Source: Clostridiales bacterium (GTDB taxonomy: Bacteria > Bacillota > Clostridia > Saccharofermentanales > Saccharofermentanaceae). From it: DNA of 64,000 bases. Positions 62,848 to 64,000 of this stretch are shown here, in pieces. The notes beneath the pieces were generated by a model. It saw nothing but the letters and a program-made list of their open reading frames with translations. It did not search any database and was not told the DNA's origin. The translations under genes were made by a program, and so were the position numbers. Numbering within the stretch: the stretch's first letter is position 1; every line of letters begins with the position of its first letter. The stretch spans positions 1-64,000 of the forward strand of contig JAGCVX010000012.1 in the NCBI GenBank assembly GCA_017962145.1, written 5' to 3'.

Positions 62848-63723
62848 GTGGACGAACACAAAGAAGCAGTTAGAGCCATGCAGGATCACATCCGTGAGCA
62901 TATTAACGAAGAGATCACGCCAGCGGATCTTGCAAAGGCTTCATCTTTCTCTCCCTGGTACGCAAGGCGGCTCTTTACTGAGCACCTGAACATGACCCCG
63001 GCAGTCTATATCCGACGTCTGAAACTGTCGAAGTCAGCCTTGAGACTGAGAGATGAAAACATATCTGTCCTTGATGTCGCCACCGACATGGGATTCGGAA
63101 GTGTCGACGGATACCAGCGCGCATTCAGACGTGAATTCGGCTGTAATCCGAAAGAGTACTCCACAAGTCCGGTCCCCATCTGGCTCTTCACTCCTTCGTT
63201 AATCATCGATACAGAAAGGAATGCAGATATTATGAGTGAGATCAGAAACGTATTTATTCAGGTTATTGAAAAGCCACAAAGAAAAGTCATCATTAAGAGA
63301 GGCGTAAAGGCCACGGAATACTGGAGTTATTGTGAGGAAGTAGGCTGTGATGTATGGGGTCTGCTTACGAGCATCAAGTCCATAAGCGGCGAGCCGGTCT
63401 GCCTGTGGCTCCCTGAGCATCTGAGAAAACCGGTTACCAATGAATACGTCCAGGGTGTAGAAGTCGAACCGGACTATCAGGGCACGATCCCGGAAGGCTT
63501 CGAGGTCATCGATCTGCCGGCAGCTACCTACCTGCTGTTCCGCGGCGAACCTTTTGCCGAAGAGAACTACGAGAAAGCTATCACCGAGATCTGGGACGCG
63601 GAAAAGAAATACGACCCGGCCTTCATCGGATATGAATGGGATAAGAAAAATCCCCGTATCCAGCTCGAGCCCCGCGGAGAAAGAGGCTACATCGAGCTCG
63701 TACCGGTCAAGAAGATCGGCTGA
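62848..63723 (+). CDS. AraC-family regulator with GyrI-like effector domain
   Basis: 291 aa, GTG start with AAAGGAGGAAAG upstream. N-terminal double helix-turn-helix (about 5-105), with LAKASSFSPWYARRLF and MGFGSVDGYQRAFRREFG, joined to a GyrI-like / effector-binding domain (about 130-290) ending GYIELVPVKKIG. This layout is that of Rob/SoxS-like and BltR-type sensors of hydrophobic compounds. The upstream region holds TTGACA at about 62746-62751 without a good -10. Target unknown. Confidence 0.9.
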   Translation: MDEHKEAVRAMQDHIREHINEEITPADLAKASSFSPWYARRLFTEHLNMTPAVYIRRLKLSKSALRLRDENISVLDVATDMGFGSVDGYQRAFRREFGCNPKEYSTSPVPIWLFTPSLIIDTERNADIMSEIRNVFIQVIEKPQRKVIIKRGVKATEYWSYCEEVGCDVWGLLTSIKSISGEPVCLWLPEHLRKPVTNEYVQGVEVEPDYQGTIPEGFEVIDLPAATYLLFRGEPFAEENYEKAITEIWDAEKKYDPAFIGYEWDKKNPRIQLEPRGERGYIELVPVKKIG

Positions 63724-63770
63724 AGGATGTCTCCCGATCCGGCCAGGATCTAAAACGAAACCATAACCTA

Positions 63771-63810
63771 AAAAGACCTCATTCCCGATGATTCGGGAAC
63801 GAGGTCTTTT
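63771..63810. terminator. Bidirectional terminator between the AraC and Clp genes
   Basis: Outer stem AAAAGACCTC/GAGGTCTTTT and inner CCCGA/TCGGG around TGAT. A and T runs flank both sides, so it can stop both convergent transcripts. Confidence 0.85.
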
Positions 63811-63841
63811 CATTATTCAACAAAACATTCGGAAGCTGTGA

Positions 63842-64000
63842 TCACTCTTCTGCTTCATTGACAGCCAGTGACTTCGTCTCCTTCTTTCGGATGACGATCT
63901 CCTCGCCTTCCGCATCCACGATCGCCGTGGAACCGGACTCGACGATACGGTCGAGAAGTGCTTCGGAGAACTTATCCTCTACCATAGACTGGATCACTCT
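63842..64000 (-). CDS. Clp-family AAA+ ATPase, C-terminal fragment (runs off right edge)
   Basis: Only the last 52 codons are present. The reading ends with RVIQSMVEDKFSEALLDRI and a VDAEGEEIVIRKKE stretch, the pattern of the D2 small domain at the end of ClpC/ClpB/ClpE-type ATPases. The stop is at 63842-63844. Which Clp it is cannot be told from the fragment. Confidence 0.82.
   Translation of the reverse strand, partial: RVIQSMVEDKFSEALLDRIVESGSTAIVDAEGEEIVIRKKETKSLAVNEAEE

Overview
The window looks like chromosomal DNA of a Gram-positive Clostridia-type bacterium (Bacillota). The support is the S10-type ribosomal operon, Veg, DivIC/RqcP, a domain-IV-conserved SRP RNA between unrelated genes, an RqcP/DivIC pair, strong GGAGG ribosome sites, consensus TTGACA/TATAAT promoters, many lipoproteins and no outer-membrane genes. 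A cellulose-type GH5 enzyme, a Msm-type sugar ATPase and a large solute-binding lipoprotein fit a plant-fibre or gut habitat; that last point is inference. I see no phage, IS element, integrase or CRISPR array, and codon use looks even throughout.

Layout. 1-5.2 kb: the start of the S10 operon on the minus strand (rpsJ to rpmC, cut by the left edge) with its promoter and a long structured leader. 5.2-11.1 kb (minus): Hsp33, a methyltransferase, the FtsEX cell-wall module with its coiled-coil M23 hydrolase, and a CdaR/PucR-type regulator. 11.4-12.5 kb (minus): Msm/Ugp-type ABC ATPase. 12.8-16.5 kb (plus): argB-argD-argF plus a GNAT enzyme. 16.7-18.6 kb: an S24-like repressor, ispE and veg. 18.9-25.5 kb (plus): fhs, an anchored degenerate beta-lactamase-fold protein, the SRP RNA, dnaX, the YbaB nucleoid protein and recR. 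25.6-29.4 kb: divIC, rqcP, a small unknown, a metzincin-like protein, a zinc-ribbon/HD protein and a lipoprotein. 29.5-29.9 kb: tRNA-Gly(CCC) and tRNA-Thr(GGT).

30-36.6 kb: a glycosyltransferase, a zinc-ribbon membrane protein, a sirtuin, an asymmetric ABC-F protein, a cell-wall amidase, an SDR and a PadR regulator. 36.6-46.5 kb (minus): a compact aromatic amino acid operon, tyrA - aroE/aroK fusion - aroB - aroA - aroC - aroQ/chorismate mutase fusion, continuing without a visible terminator into a membrane-anchored GH5 cellulase and a VanZ-family protein. 46.6-53.1 kb (minus): a large solute-binding lipoprotein, a VWA protein, glnA and a TlpA-like lipoprotein / CD1871A-like micro-protein / polyferredoxin module. 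53.2-56.8 kb (minus): macro-domain/HTH fusion, two zinc-ribbon-associated membrane proteins, an ArsR sensor and a divergent shikimate-kinase-like protein. 57-61.8 kb (plus): MATE exporter and an ECF sigma / anti-sigma / lipoprotein trio. 61.8-64 kb: a TIGR03915-type DNA-metabolism gene with LexA-like boxes over its promoter, an AraC/GyrI-like regulator and the 3' end of a Clp ATPase gene.

Most of the window is ordinary core genome. The parts most worth following up are the sigma/anti-sigma locus with a free lipoprotein copy of the anti-sigma ectodomain, the putative SOS control of the TIGR03915 gene, the TlpA/CD1871A/polyferredoxin module, the two enzyme fusions in the aromatic operon and its cellulase tail, the HD protein with a perfect hairpin before its ribosome site, and three proteins that keep a fold but have lost catalytic residues (beta-lactamase-like, ABC-F second domain, shikimate-kinase-like).
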